Notes: generated from the letters alone by a model not told the origin. Positions 1 through 9,189 are shown, numbered from the stretch's first letter. The stretch is 64,000 bases of DNA from Denitratimonas sp037478135 (GCF_037478135.1 NZ_JBBHDV010000004.1:124001-188000), one strand, 5' to 3'. Numbers and translations are program-made.

Positions 1-14
1 CGGATCACCGCCTC

Positions 15-1172
15 ATGTCCTTTGCATTGCCGCCGACCAAACTGCCCAAGGTCGGCACCACGATCTTCACCCGGATGTCGCAGCTGGCCGCCGAGCATGG
101 TGCGCTGAACCTGGGGCAGGGCTTCCCCGATTTCCAGCCGCCGGATTTCCTGCAGCAGGCGCTGGTGCAGGCGATGCGCGAAGGCCATCACCAGTACGCG
201 CCGATGACCGGTGTGGTGGAGCTGCGCGAACAGATCGCGGCCAAGGTCGAAGCGCTCCATGGCGCCCGGATCGACGCAGGTGCCGACGTCACCGTCACCA
301 GTGGCGCGACTGAAGCGATCTTCGCGGCGATCCATGCGGTGGTGCGCAGCGGTGACGAGGTCATCGTGCTGGACCCGTGCTACGACTGCTACGAACCGGC
401 GATCGCACTGGCCGGCGCGCAGGCGGTGCACGTGCCGCTGCGGGCGCCGGATTTTTCCGTGGACTGGCAGCGTGTGCGGGACGCCATCGGCCCGCGCACC
501 CGGATGCTGATCGTCAACAGCCCCCACAATCCCAGCGGCGCGGTTTTCTCGGCGGCCGATCTGGAAGCGCTGGCCGACGTGTTGCGCGGCACCCGCATCG
601 TGCTGCTGTCCGATGAGGTCTACGAGCACATCGTGTTCGATGGCGTGCCGCATTTCAGCGTGCTGCGCCATCCGGAACTGGCCGCGCGCAGCTTCGTGGT
701 GTCCTCGTTCGGCAAGACCTATCACTGCACCGGCTGGAAAATCGGCTACTGCATCGCGCCACCGGCCCTGAGCGCCGAGTTCCGCAAGGTGCATCAGTAC
801 CTGACCTTCAGCACGTTCAACCCGGCGCAATGGGCGCTGGCGGCAATGCTGCGTGAGCATCCGGAACACCATCTGGAGTTGCCCGCCTTCTATCAGCAAA
901 AGCGCGACCGGTTCCGCGAACTGCTGGCGGGCAGCCGCTTTGAACTGCTGCCGGTGGCTGGCACCTATTTCCAGCTGGCCGACTATTCGGCGATCTCCGA
1001 TCAGGACGATGTGGCGTTCTGCCGCTGGCTGGCCATGGAACACAAGGTGGCGGCGATTCCGCTGTCACCGTTCCAGCACCAGCCACCGCCCGGACAGCGG
1101 CTGGTGCGTTTCTGTTTTGCCAAGGCCGATGCCACCCAGGTGGCGGCGGCGCAACGGCTGGTGGCAGTGTGA
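15..1172 (+). CDS. Methionine aminotransferase (PLP-dependent, class I/II)
   Basis: A 385-residue fold-type I aminotransferase of the YbdL/KAT branch. It probably transfers the amino group between methionine (or glutamine, aromatic amino acids) and 2-oxo acids in the cytoplasm. Visible family marks are the N-terminal LNLGQGFPDF segment, SPHNPSGAVF around residue 170, and SFGKTYHCTGWKIGY with the predicted PLP-binding lysine at residue 234. The ATG at 15 is the first possible start and gives a full-length family protein. The next gene, 34 bp downstream, encodes an omega-amidase. That pairing is known in methionine salvage, where the amidase hydrolyses the alpha-ketoglutaramate left after glutamine transamination. 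Substrate is inferred from family and neighbour; the fold is certain. Confidence 0.9.
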   Translation: MSFALPPTKLPKVGTTIFTRMSQLAAEHGALNLGQGFPDFQPPDFLQQALVQAMREGHHQYAPMTGVVELREQIAAKVEALHGARIDAGADVTVTSGATEAIFAAIHAVVRSGDEVIVLDPCYDCYEPAIALAGAQAVHVPLRAPDFSVDWQRVRDAIGPRTRMLIVNSPHNPSGAVFSAADLEALADVLRGTRIVLLSDEVYEHIVFDGVPHFSVLRHPELAARSFVVSSFGKTYHCTGWKIGYCIAPPALSAEFRKVHQYLTFSTFNPAQWALAAMLREHPEHHLELPAFYQQKRDRFRELLAGSRFELLPVAGTYFQLADYSAISDQDDVAFCRWLAMEHKVAAIPLSPFQHQPPPGQRLVRFCFAKADATQVAAAQRLVAV

Positions 1173-1206
1173 GCCGGGCCACCGGCAACGTGGGAGGAAG
1201 CAAACC

Positions 1207-2013
1207 ATGACGACAGCTGCCAATTTGCGGGTTTCCATCGTTCAGGCCGATACGGTCTGGCACGATCCTGCCGGCAACCGTGAACTCTACGGCGCCCTGG
1301 TGCGCCCGCTGCGCCGTGAAACCGATCTGGTGGTGCTGCCGGAGACCTTCACCAGCGGTTTCAGCAACGAGGCCATCCACGATGCCGAGGACATGCACGG
1401 CGCGAGCGTGGCCTGGATGCGGCAACTGGCCGAAGACACCGGCGCGGTGATCACCGGCTCGCTGGTGATCGCGGAAGCCGGGCGCGTGGTGAACCGCCTG
1501 ATCTGGGCCGAACCGGACGGCGGCCTGCGCTGGTATGACAAGCGCCATCTGTTCCGTATGGCCGACGAGCATCTGCGCTATGCCGGTGGCCATAGCCGCG
1601 AACTGTGGAGCTGGCGCGGTTGGCGCATCCTGCCGCAGGTCTGCTATGACCTGCGTTTTCCGGTCTTCAGCCGCAACCGCTGGCTGCAAGAAGAACAGCG
1701 CGCCGAATACGACCTGGCGCTGTACGTGGCGAACTGGCCCAGCCCGCGGCGCTACGCCTGGCGCACCTTGCTGCGCGCCCGCGCGATCGAAAATCTGGCC
1801 TGGGTGGTCGGGGTCAACCGCGTCGGCACCGATGACAACGGCCATGCTTACAGTGGCGACAGCGCGGTGCTGGATCCGCTCGGCATGCCGCTGGTGGATC
1901 TGGGCGCGCAGACCCAGGTGGTGACGACGGTCTTGTCGGCCGCGTTGCTGGAAGCGCACCGCAGGCGCTTTCCGGCCTTCATGGATGCCGATGACTTCAG
2001 TCTGACGCTCTGA
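1207..2013 (+). CDS. Omega-amidase (nitrilase superfamily, YafV/Nit2-like)
   Basis: A 268-residue carbon-nitrogen hydrolase. The nitrilase catalytic triad is visible: Glu46 in VLPETF, Lys112 in YDKRHLF and Cys146 in PQVCYDLRFPVF. Family members hydrolyse the omega-amide of alpha-ketoglutaramate or alpha-ketosuccinamate. The open frame runs upstream into the aminotransferase gene, but the ATG at 1207 follows a GGAGGAAGC ribosome-binding site and starts the conserved fold directly (LRVSIVQADTVW). Close spacing to the aminotransferase suggests co-transcription and a shared role in methionine salvage or glutamine transaminase repair. Specific substrate is inferred. Confidence 0.9.
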   Translation: MTTAANLRVSIVQADTVWHDPAGNRELYGALVRPLRRETDLVVLPETFTSGFSNEAIHDAEDMHGASVAWMRQLAEDTGAVITGSLVIAEAGRVVNRLIWAEPDGGLRWYDKRHLFRMADEHLRYAGGHSRELWSWRGWRILPQVCYDLRFPVFSRNRWLQEEQRAEYDLALYVANWPSPRRYAWRTLLRARAIENLAWVVGVNRVGTDDNGHAYSGDSAVLDPLGMPLVDLGAQTQVVTTVLSAALLEAHRRRFPAFMDADDFSLTL

Positions 2014-2106
2014 TCCGCCACGCGTGTTCAGCGCGGCGGTCGTCGCTGGGATCCCGAAAGAGGTCGGATCTTTGCTTCGACTACCGTCGAAAGGCAGTGC
2101 CGCGAC

Positions 2107-3549
2107 TCAGCCGCGCGGCTTGTTGGAGCGCGGTGAACCATGGCCGGGGCCGCGGCTGTTGCCGCGCGGTGCGGTCGGGCCGCCGCGTCCCTTGCCACGC
2201 GGGCCCGTGCCGCGATTGCCACCCGGTCCCTGGTTCGGTGTACCCGAATACGGCGACGCACCGCGCCCGCCCGTTGCAGGTTTGCCGCCGCCACGTGCAG
2301 GACGCGGGTTGAGCGGGCCGGCGCGGCCGACATGGCGCGGCGGCGCGATCTTGCTGGTGGTGGTGACGCCTTCAGGCACGTACCAGGAACGGTGTTCGGC
2401 CGGATTCTCGAAGCCCGGTGCCGCACCCTTGGATTTGCGTCGCGGAGTACCGCCGGGTGCGGTCAGGCGATTGCCGATGTCATCGGGCACCTGGCGCTTG
2501 CCACCGCCACCTTTCTTCGGGCCGCCGCGGCCGGCACCGGCACCACCGCCGGGCTTGCCGTAACGCGGCTTGCCGGAGCGGTCTTCGCGCAGGTTGTCGA
2601 AGGCGCGTACTTCGCGCGCGGCATCGTCGCCGTAGCTGCCCTGGGTCCAGGCGCGCTGCTCGCGCGGCGCAGGACGATACTCGGCGGTCTTGGCGCGGCG
2701 CTGGCCGATCACCGGCTGCAGCGTCAGCGTGGGCTGCTCATCACCCAGACCGGCTTCACCGCGCAGCCGCTCGACCTGTTCAACCGGCAGTTCTTCGTAC
2801 TGGCCGCGACGCAGCAGGCGCGGCAGGCCGACGCTGCCGTAGCGCACCCGCTTCAGGCGGCTGACCTGGAAGCCGACCGCTTCCCACATGCGTCGCACTT
2901 CGCGGTTGCGGCCTTCGTGCAGCACCACGCGGAACCAGGCATGGCTGTCGCTGGCGCCGATGCGTTCGATTTCGTCGAAGCGGGCCGGGCCATCCTCCAG
3001 CGTCACGCCACGCGCCAGCTGCTGCAGCTGGGCATCGCTGACTTCGCCGGGAATGCGACAGACGTATTCGCGGGTGATTTCGGCCGAAGGGTGCATCAGC
3101 GCGTTGGCCAGATCGCCATCAGTGGTCAGCAGCAGCAGGCCGGTGGTGTTGATGTCCAGACGGCCGACATTGATCCAGCGCGCGCCCTTGAGCGTGGGCA
3201 GGCGATCGAACACGGTCGGGCGGCCTTCCGGGTCTTCGCGCGTGGTGACTTCGCCTTCGGGCTTGTTGTAGACCAGCACGCGCGGTGCGGCGGTCTGGCC
3301 GGTGGCCACGAACACGCGGCCATCCAGTTCGACCCGGTCGCCGCTACGGACGCTGCTGCCGGTCGCGGCGACTTCGCCGTTGACCTGCACCTGGCCCTGC
3401 GCGATGCGCTCTTCCAGCGCGCGGCGCGAACCCAGGCCGGCCTGGGCCAGGACCTTGTGCAGGCGTTCTTCAAGCCCGCTGGCGGCGGCATCGCGCTTCA
3501 GCGAGAGGGTGCGGCGGTGGGGGGTGTTGTCGGGGGTGGAACGGGTCAT
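2107..3549 (-). CDS. rluB: 23S rRNA pseudouridine(2605) synthase RluB
   Basis: A 480-residue RsuA/RluB-family pseudouridine synthase. An S4 RNA-binding domain (about residues 28-75, LHKVLAQAGLGSRRALEE) is followed by the synthase domain with the catalytic aspartate at residue 132 in GRLDINTTGLLLL. Residues from about 290 onward form a long basic tail rich in Gly, Pro and Arg that is probably disordered and may bind RNA; E. coli RluB is much shorter. The start codon overlaps the stop of scpB by four bases (ATGA), so the order scpA-scpB-rluB looks like one translationally coupled operon. RluB rather than RsuA/RluE is preferred because of length and the scpB linkage. Confidence 0.9.
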   Translation of the reverse strand: MTRSTPDNTPHRRTLSLKRDAAASGLEERLHKVLAQAGLGSRRALEERIAQGQVQVNGEVAATGSSVRSGDRVELDGRVFVATGQTAAPRVLVYNKPEGEVTTREDPEGRPTVFDRLPTLKGARWINVGRLDINTTGLLLLTTDGDLANALMHPSAEITREYVCRIPGEVSDAQLQQLARGVTLEDGPARFDEIERIGASDSHAWFRVVLHEGRNREVRRMWEAVGFQVSRLKRVRYGSVGLPRLLRRGQYEELPVEQVERLRGEAGLGDEQPTLTLQPVIGQRRAKTAEYRPAPREQRAWTQGSYGDDAAREVRAFDNLREDRSGKPRYGKPGGGAGAGRGGPKKGGGGKRQVPDDIGNRLTAPGGTPRRKSKGAAPGFENPAEHRSWYVPEGVTTTSKIAPPRHVGRAGPLNPRPARGGGKPATGGRGASPYSGTPNQGPGGNRGTGPRGKGRGGPTAPRGNSRGPGHGSPRSNKPRG

Positions 3550-4373
3550 GCGATGTGCTCCGGCGCGGTATCGGTATCGTCGTCCGCGTCCATGGGGGAA
3601 AGATCGGTGTCGGCAGTGGTGTCGGCCAGCACGGCGGCATCGCCGGGTGGCACGAGCACGGCTGCGGTGGCCGGGATGTCGGGGGAAATCACGATGTCGC
3701 CGGCGTCTTCCAGCGAAGGGGCGGGAACATCGGGCAGGTTGTCTGCATCGTCGGGATCGGCCTGTGCGGCGTCCGTCTGCGCGGGTGTGGCCTCGGAGCT
3801 GTCGCCTTCGAACGGCAGCTCGGGCTCCAGTTCGGTCAGTTCGCGCAGCTCGGAAAGCGGCGGCAATTCGTCCAGGCTCTTGAGGTTGAAATAGTCCAGG
3901 AAGACCTTGGTGGTGCCGAACAGGGCAGGGCGGCCCGGCACGTCACGGTGGCCGATGACGCGGATCCATTCGCGTTCTTCCAGCATCCGGATGATGTTGC
4001 TGCTGACCGTCACGCCGCGGATCTGTTCGATCTCGCCGCGCGTGATCGGCTGGCGGTAGGCGATCAGCGCCAGGGTTTCCAGCGTGGCGCGGGTGTAGCG
4101 GGTGGGGCGCTCGCTCCACAGCCGTGCGACCCAGGGATGCACCTCGGTGCGCACCTGGAAGCGGAAGCCGCTGGCCACTTCGACCAGTTCAATGCCGCGT
4201 TCGGCGCAGTCCTGCTGCAGCGCCTGCAGTGCGGCTTCGATCGAATCCTTGGGCGCCGGTTGGTCTTCGGGGAACAGCGCCTGCAACTGGGCCAGCGTCA
4301 ACGGCTGGTTGGAGGCCAGCAATGCGCCTTCCACGATGCGCTTGATCAGGCCAGGGTCGATGGTGTCACTCAT
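3546..4373 (-). CDS. scpB: Segregation and condensation protein B
   Basis: A 275-residue ScpB, the winged-helix subunit of the Smc-ScpA-ScpB condensin that compacts and segregates the chromosome. Visible signatures are TRATLETLALIAYRQPITRGEIEQIRG split over residues 94-121 and the second winged-helix segment ending in FGTTKVFLDYFNLKSLDELP. The roughly 90 C-terminal residues are acidic, low complexity and not conserved in the family. The gene overlaps scpA by 8 bp and rluB by 4 bp. The partner gene smc lies about 58 kb away at the end of this window. Confidence 0.95.
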   Translation of the reverse strand: MSDTIDPGLIKRIVEGALLASNQPLTLAQLQALFPEDQPAPKDSIEAALQALQQDCAERGIELVEVASGFRFQVRTEVHPWVARLWSERPTRYTRATLETLALIAYRQPITRGEIEQIRGVTVSSNIIRMLEEREWIRVIGHRDVPGRPALFGTTKVFLDYFNLKSLDELPPLSELRELTELEPELPFEGDSSEATPAQTDAAQADPDDADNLPDVPAPSLEDAGDIVISPDIPATAAVLVPPGDAAVLADTTADTDLSPMDADDDTDTAPEHIA

Positions 4374-5283
4374 TCTCTATGGCCTCCTGGCCACCGTATT
4401 CGTCGCCACCGGCAGTTTCCGGGTCGAAGGCATCGGTTTCTTCGCCGGCCACGGCCAGCGAGCGCACATAGATCGGCGCAGCCTGGGCCTCCTGGACGAT
4501 CTCCAGCAAGCGTTCCTTGGCCAGCTCCAGGATCGACAGAAAACTGACGATCACACCCTGACGGCCTTCCTCCAGCCGGAACAGGCTGTCGAAGGCGTGG
4601 AACTGGCCGTCGCCGATCTGCGCGAGCACTTCGCTCATGCGCTGGCGCACGCTCAGCACTTCGCGCCGGATCGCGTGCCGGGTGAACAGTTCGGCGCGCT
4701 TGAGCACGTCCACCAGTGCGCTCAGGAGCTCGCGCATGTCCACCGAGGGCGGTTCGCGTTCGACCCGCAGTTCCGGCACGAAGGCGTGCACCGGCACGGT
4801 GTCGCGTTCGACCCGGGGCAGGGCGTCGATGTCTTCGGCGGCCTGCTTGTAGCGCTCGTATTCCTGCAGACGGCGCACCAGATCGGCGCGCGGATCGCTT
4901 TCTTCGCCGTCTTCCTGCGGCGGGCGCGGCAGCAGCAGGCGCGATTTGATTTCGGCCAGGATCGCGGCCATCACCAGGTATTCGGCCGCCAGTTCGAAGC
5001 GCAGCTCCTGCATCACGCCAATGTAGTCCACGTACTGGCGGGTGATTTCGGCCACCGGGATGTCGAGGATGTCCAGGTTCTGGCGCCGGATCAGGTACAG
5101 CAGCAGATCCAGCGGGCCTTCGAAGGATTCCAGGATCACCTCCAGCGCATCCGGCGGGATGTACAGATCCTGCGGCATCTGCAGCAGCGGCTGCCCATGT
5201 ACCAGCGCCAACGGCATTTCCTGCTGCTGTGGCGGTACCGCTGCGGTTGCATCGTTGGCGATGTCGGGCGCCTGTTGGGTCAT
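4366..5283 (-). CDS. scpA: Segregation and condensation protein A
   Basis: A 305-residue kleisin ScpA that bridges the Smc heads and binds ScpB. The N-terminal region holds the Smc-binding signature FEGPLDLLLYLIRRQNLDILDIPV (residues 54-77), followed by the helical middle region with YLVMAAILAEIKSRLLLP, and a C-terminal winged helix near VIVSFLSILELAKERL. It is the first gene of the scpA-scpB-rluB cluster. The ATG at 5283 gives about 40 extra residues before the core; this N-terminal extension is not obviously conserved. Confidence 0.95.
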   Translation of the reverse strand: MTQQAPDIANDATAAVPPQQQEMPLALVHGQPLLQMPQDLYIPPDALEVILESFEGPLDLLLYLIRRQNLDILDIPVAEITRQYVDYIGVMQELRFELAAEYLVMAAILAEIKSRLLLPRPPQEDGEESDPRADLVRRLQEYERYKQAAEDIDALPRVERDTVPVHAFVPELRVEREPPSVDMRELLSALVDVLKRAELFTRHAIRREVLSVRQRMSEVLAQIGDGQFHAFDSLFRLEEGRQGVIVSFLSILELAKERLLEIVQEAQAAPIYVRSLAVAGEETDAFDPETAGGDEYGGQEAIENE

Positions 5284-5447
5284 GCGGTCGTGCGGCTCCC
5301 TCGGGCCGGCGGAATGGCAGTGCGTCGTGTTGCGCCGCGCCAGGCGGCGTCGGCAATCGCAGCGCGGGCCGCGTCAGGCGCGGATGTATGCGTGCGTAAC
5401 CATCGTCATGAGGTCATCTCGTCCGGACCAGATGCACCGGGCGAAGG

Positions 5448-6065
5448 TCAATCAAGTTCCAGCGGATAAAACCCCTGGCGCGTCACCGTGGGCGCGTCGC
5501 CGGTGAGATCCAGGACACTCGTCGGGCCAGGCGGGCAATCGCCGGCATCGAGCATCAGATCCACATGGCGCAGCAGGCTTTCAGCGACTGCGTCGGCTTC
5601 GTGGTTGTCCAACGGTTCGTCGGGCAGCACGAGACTGGTGGTCAGCAACGGTGAACCCACGGTTTCCAGCAGGGCGCGCGTGACGGCATTGTTCGGAATG
5701 CGGCAACCAATGGCGCGGCGCTTGGTCTGCTTCAGCCGCCGCGGCAGTTCCGAGCCGGCGGGCAGGATGAACGTGATGGGACCGGGGGTCAGCGATTTGA
5801 TGATGCGGAAGGCCTGATCATCGAGTTTGGCCAAGCTTCCGATCTGGCTGATCGTGTCACAGAGTAAGGTGAAAGGGTGACGCATGTCCAGCGCCCGCAA
5901 GCGTTGCACGCGCTGTTCGGCAGCGGTGGCATCGATGCCCCAGGTCAGCGAATAGCCGGCATCGGTGGGGATGACCAGCAAGGCGCCGTCGGCGATCGCA
6001 CGCGCGGCCTGCGCGATGTAGCGTGATTGCGGGTTCACCGGGTGGGTCTCGAGTCGGATGCTCAT
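5448..6065 (-). CDS. YciO/YrdC/Sua5-family protein (threonylcarbamoyl-AMP synthase-like)
   Basis: A 205-residue protein of the Sua5/YciO/YrdC fold, which binds ATP and double-stranded RNA and in TsaC makes threonylcarbamoyl-AMP for tRNA t6A. The motif VIPTDAGYSLTWGI near residue 35 resembles YciO rather than TsaC, as do TKRRAIGCRIPNN and LLTTSLVLP. The open frame extends 115 codons upstream, but that part is low-complexity and overlaps yciI on the other strand; ATG 6065 gives the usual YciO length. It may be a paralogue of TsaC, so its role in t6A is uncertain. Confidence 0.85.
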   Translation of the reverse strand: MSIRLETHPVNPQSRYIAQAARAIADGALLVIPTDAGYSLTWGIDATAAEQRVQRLRALDMRHPFTLLCDTISQIGSLAKLDDQAFRIIKSLTPGPITFILPAGSELPRRLKQTKRRAIGCRIPNNAVTRALLETVGSPLLTTSLVLPDEPLDNHEADAVAESLLRHVDLMLDAGDCPPGPTSVLDLTGDAPTVTRQGFYPLELD

Positions 6066-6130
6066 CGGTACCTGGAATGGCGGAAACGGAGTCCCTATGA
6101 TGCCGGGCTTTTCCCGGTGGGGATACGCGC

Positions 6131-6430
6131 ATGTGGTACGTGATATTCGCCCGCGATGCGGACAACAGCCTGGCACAGCGGCTGGCGGCACGCCCGGCGC
6201 ATCTGGAAAGGCTGACGCAACTGCAACAGCAGGGCCGCCTGCTGCTGGCCGGGCCGATGCCGGCGATCGACGCCGAAGACCCCGGCCCGGCCGGTTTTTC
6301 CGGCAGTCTGCTGGTCGCGCAGTTTGCTTCGCTGGAAGACGCCGAAACCTGGGCAGCGGCCGATCCGTATGTCGCCGCCAGGGTGTATCGTGATGTCCAG
6401 GTTCATCCATTTCTCAAGGTGTTGCCATGA
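6131..6430 (+). CDS. YciI family protein
   Basis: A 99-residue protein with the dimeric ferredoxin-like YciI fold: it starts MWYVIFARDADNS, has HLERLTQLQQQGRLLLAGP in the middle, and ends with DPYVAARVYRDVQVHPFLKVLP. The conserved His in RPAHLERL and the Asp of DPY are the usual candidate active-site residues. Biochemical role is unknown for most members. Its stop codon overlaps the start of the following PpiC lipoprotein gene by four bases, so the two are probably co-translated. Confidence 0.9.
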   Translation: MWYVIFARDADNSLAQRLAARPAHLERLTQLQQQGRLLLAGPMPAIDAEDPGPAGFSGSLLVAQFASLEDAETWAAADPYVAARVYRDVQVHPFLKVLP

Positions 6431-7305
6431 TGTCCGGCCCGAATTTCCCATCGAAGCTGGCGCTTGCCGTGCTGCTTGGCAGCGGCCTTGCAGCATGCGG
6501 CGGCACCGGCACGGGGCCAACCTCGGCCCAGTCCGGCCCCGAGCCGGCGATCATGTCCGAGCCGGAAGACGCGGTCGTGGTCACGGTCAACGGCGAAGCC
6601 ATCAGCGAGGCGATGCTGGCGCGCACGGCACGCAACCGCGGCCTGGATCTTTCCGACCCGGCACAACGCAAGGAAGGGCTGGATCTGCTGGTGGAAACCG
6701 TGCTTTTGGCGCAGGAAGCCATCGCCGACGGCATGGCCGCGCGCCCGGATGTGCGCACCGAACTGGATCTGCTGCGGGTGCAGGCGCTGGCCGCGCGCAA
6801 TCTTTCCGAAACCCGCGCCGCGATGAACCTGGATGACACGCAACTGCGCGAGTTCTACCAGCAGGTGGTTTCCCACACCGGCAACCAGGAACTGCACCTG
6901 CTCCACGCCTTGTTCGCCGAGGAGGCCGATGCGCAGGCCGCGTTGCCAGCGCTGTCGGCGGGCGCGGATTTCGATGCCTGGGTGGCCGGCCTGGACCGCA
7001 GTGCCGTGCGCGAATCCGGCGATCTTGGCTGGTTGAATCTGGCCCAGCTGCCGCCGGAACTGGCCCGGGTCGCAGTCACGCTGCCCGATGCCGGCGTCAG
7101 CGCCGAGCCGATCCAGAGCCGTTTCGGCTGGCATGTGATCCAGCGCGTGGGGTCGCGTGAATTCGCGCCGCCGCCGTTCGAGCAGGTGCGCGAAGGCATC
7201 CGCAAACAGGCCGGCGACAAGCATCTGGAAGAAAAGATCGCGCAGCTTCGCGCCCGCGCGACGATCGAACTGCCGGGCGACACAGCGGACACCGCCTCAC
7301 CCTGA
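6427..7305 (+). CDS. PpiC-type (parvulin) peptidyl-prolyl isomerase, lipoprotein
   Basis: A 292-residue predicted lipoprotein. A signal peptide ends in the lipobox LAAC, so the mature protein is likely anchored to a membrane and faces the periplasm. A SurA-N-like helical region (residues 45-140) precedes a parvulin domain (about 150-250) with the typical ELHLLHALFAEE, SGDLGWL and QSRFGWHVIQ segments. It probably catalyses proline isomerisation or acts as a chaperone for exported proteins, resembling NifM/PrsA-type isomerases. ATG 6427 overlaps the yciI stop; the second ATG at 6430 is equally possible. Confidence 0.88.
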   Translation: MMSGPNFPSKLALAVLLGSGLAACGGTGTGPTSAQSGPEPAIMSEPEDAVVVTVNGEAISEAMLARTARNRGLDLSDPAQRKEGLDLLVETVLLAQEAIADGMAARPDVRTELDLLRVQALAARNLSETRAAMNLDDTQLREFYQQVVSHTGNQELHLLHALFAEEADAQAALPALSAGADFDAWVAGLDRSAVRESGDLGWLNLAQLPPELARVAVTLPDAGVSAEPIQSRFGWHVIQRVGSREFAPPPFEQVREGIRKQAGDKHLEEKIAQLRARATIELPGDTADTASP

Positions 7306-7345
7306 TCCGCTTCGCGGCGGAAGGCAGGCGGCAAGAGCAGGGCGC

Positions 7346-7624
7346 TCAGCCGCGTGCCGCGCGCTCCCGGCGTGCGGCTTTCGGATCAATCAGCAGTTCG
7401 CGATACAACTCGATCCGATCGCCGTCGCGCAGCTGCCGGTCACCGTGGCAGCGCTGCCCGAACACACCAAACGGCAACTGCGCCGCATCCGGCCACAGCG
7501 CAAGGACCTGCGGATGCGCCAGCGCATCGGACACATGGCTGCCTTCGGGCAACAGCAGGTTGACGCGCATTTGACGCTGCGGCCAGGCCTGCACCACCTC
7601 GATGCGAAGCTGCGGCGCGCTCAT
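7346..7624 (-). CDS. RnfH family protein (UPF0125)
   Basis: A 92-residue protein of the RnfH/YfjF (UPF0125) family with a beta-grasp, ubiquitin-like fold. It starts MSAPQLRIEVVQAWPQRQ and carries the family end RDGDRIELYRELLIDPKAAR. The start at 7624 overlaps the stop of ratA (ATGA), the usual ratA-rnfH arrangement next to smpB. A longer in-frame opening upstream lies inside ratA and is ignored. Molecular function is not established. Confidence 0.88.
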   Translation of the reverse strand: MSAPQLRIEVVQAWPQRQMRVNLLLPEGSHVSDALAHPQVLALWPDAAQLPFGVFGQRCHGDRQLRDGDRIELYRELLIDPKAARRERAARG

Positions 7625-8049
7625 GGCGTGCGCATCGCCTCGCGCACGAAATCCTCGACCATGCGGTCGGCCAAGCGCTGGAAACCCATCGCCAGCGCCG
7701 ATCCGAACAGCTTGCCGGCCATCTCGAAATCCATCGTCAGCCCGACCTTGCTGCCGGCATCGCCCAACGCGGTGAACTGCCAGGCCCCGGTCAGCCGGCG
7801 GAAAGGCCCGTCGACCAGGTTCATCGTGATGCATTCATCAGGAATGAGCTGATTGCGCGTGGTGAACGAGGTGCGCAACCCGCCCATGCGCAGATCCAGC
7901 CGCGCCACCTGCACGGCTTCGTCCTGCGACAACACCTGCGCCGCCTCGCACCACTGGAAGCGACGCGGATACGCCACCACATCATTGACCAGCGCGAACA
8001 TCGTCGACGCCGGGCGCGCCACCAGGGCACTGCGTTGGATCTGGGTCAT
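7621..8049 (-). CDS. ratA: RatA/COQ10-type START-domain protein
   Basis: A 142-residue polyketide cyclase/START-fold protein. It begins MTQIQRSALVARPASTMFAL, with NDVVAYPRRFQWC and a C-terminal helix FQRLADRMVEDFVREA. The E. coli homologue (YfjG/RatA) was described as a toxin acting on 50S ribosomes, whereas the mitochondrial family member COQ10 binds ubiquinone. Both ideas apply by homology only. It is divergent from smpB and co-directional with rnfH, the standard gammaproteobacterial order. An upstream ATG at 8076 is possible, but 8049 fits the conserved N-terminus. Confidence 0.88.
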   Translation of the reverse strand: MTQIQRSALVARPASTMFALVNDVVAYPRRFQWCEAAQVLSQDEAVQVARLDLRMGGLRTSFTTRNQLIPDECITMNLVDGPFRRLTGAWQFTALGDAGSKVGLTMDFEMAGKLFGSALAMGFQRLADRMVEDFVREAMRTP

Positions 8050-8132
8050 GGGAATACTGAAGGCCGCAAGTTGCATCGCTCGCCGGACTGGGCCGGATCG
8101 GCGACAATCTCCGGCCTGACAGGGAAGTGAAG

Positions 8133-8627
8133 ATGTCAAAAAAGAACGCAAAGAATAGCGGAAGCGGCAACACCACGATCGCGCAGAACAAGCGCGCCCG
8201 GCACGACTACACCATCGAAGAACGCATCGAGGCCGGAGTGGCGCTGCAGGGGTGGGAGGTCAAGGCACTGCGCGCCGGCCGTGTCTCGCTGACGGAGAGC
8301 TATGCCGTGGTGCTGAAGGGCGAACTGTTCCTGATCGGTGCCCAGATCCAGCCGCTGATTTCCGCTTCCACCCATGTCATCACCGACGCCCGCCGTACCC
8401 GCAAGCTGTTGCTGCACAAGCACGAAATCAGCCGCCTGATCGGCAAGGTGGAGCGCGACGGCTACACCCTGATCCCGCTGGCGCTGTACTGGAAGAACGG
8501 CCGCGTGAAGCTGGACCTGGCGCTGGCCAAGGGCAAGCAATCGCATGACAAGCGCCAGGCCGAAAAGGACCGCGACTGGGCCCGCGAAAAGCAGCGCACC
8601 ATGCGCGCCCACAACCGCCCGGGGTGA
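8133..8627 (+). CDS. smpB: SsrA-binding protein SmpB
   Basis: A 164-residue SmpB, the partner of tmRNA in rescue of stalled ribosomes. Conserved segments are IAQNKRARHDYTIEERIEAG, LQGWEVKALRAGR and the basic C-terminal tail from KGKQSHDKRQAEKDRDW. A GTG at 8127 is also in frame, but the ATG at 8133 gives the normal length. Its RNA partner ssrA begins 199 bp downstream on the same strand. Confidence 0.97.
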   Translation: MSKKNAKNSGSGNTTIAQNKRARHDYTIEERIEAGVALQGWEVKALRAGRVSLTESYAVVLKGELFLIGAQIQPLISASTHVITDARRTRKLLLHKHEISRLIGKVERDGYTLIPLALYWKNGRVKLDLALAKGKQSHDKRQAEKDRDWAREKQRTMRAHNRPG

Positions 8628-8826
8628 GCAGGGCTTTCGAGCAGCAACACGGTGAACCTGCAAACGCCCACGTGTACGCAGCGCGCGGGCAGGGGAGTGA
8701 AGGCGCGAAGGGTTCATCGCGCATGAACATCATCCGCCGCGCACCTTGTGAACCCGCCGCCGCGACCCTACACTGACCAACGGAACCCGCCGCAACCTTC
8801 GAGACAAACGGCAGGTTCCCTATCCC

Positions 8827-9180
8827 GGGGGTGTTCTGGCTTCGACGGGGGTAGTGAGATTGTCTGGTGCATGCCGAGGGGGTGACTTTCCTCGTTAATC
8901 CAGTCGCAAACTTTTAGTTGCCAACGACGACAACTACGCTCTCGCCGCTTAAGGCGTAGCCCCGAACCCACTTGTGCCTGTGCTCGTGGATGTAGGGTCA
9001 TTATCACGGGATCGCTCCTGTCCGCCGCCTGTCGGCCAGCAGCTAAAACAATCAGGCTGGTTCCCCGGCGCGCTTCGCACATCGTGCTGTCGACGGAACG
9101 AGATCCAACGGTGAGCTAAGCATGTAGTACTGGAGGTCAAGCGCCTTCGGACGCGGGTTCAACTCCCGCCACCTCCACCA
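8827..9180 (+). ncRNA. ssrA: tmRNA (ssrA)
   Basis: A one-piece transfer-messenger RNA of 354 nt. The 5' GGGGGUG pairs with CACCUCC just before the terminal ACCA, forming the tRNA-like acceptor stem. The T-arm is visible as GGGTTCAACTCCC close to the 3' end. The resume frame starts at GCC 8920 and encodes the tag ANDDNYALAA, ending at TAA 8950-8952. CCA is encoded in the genome. A rho-independent terminator follows directly. The RNA works with SmpB encoded just upstream. Confidence 0.97.
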
Positions 9181-9189
9181 ATAACGAAA

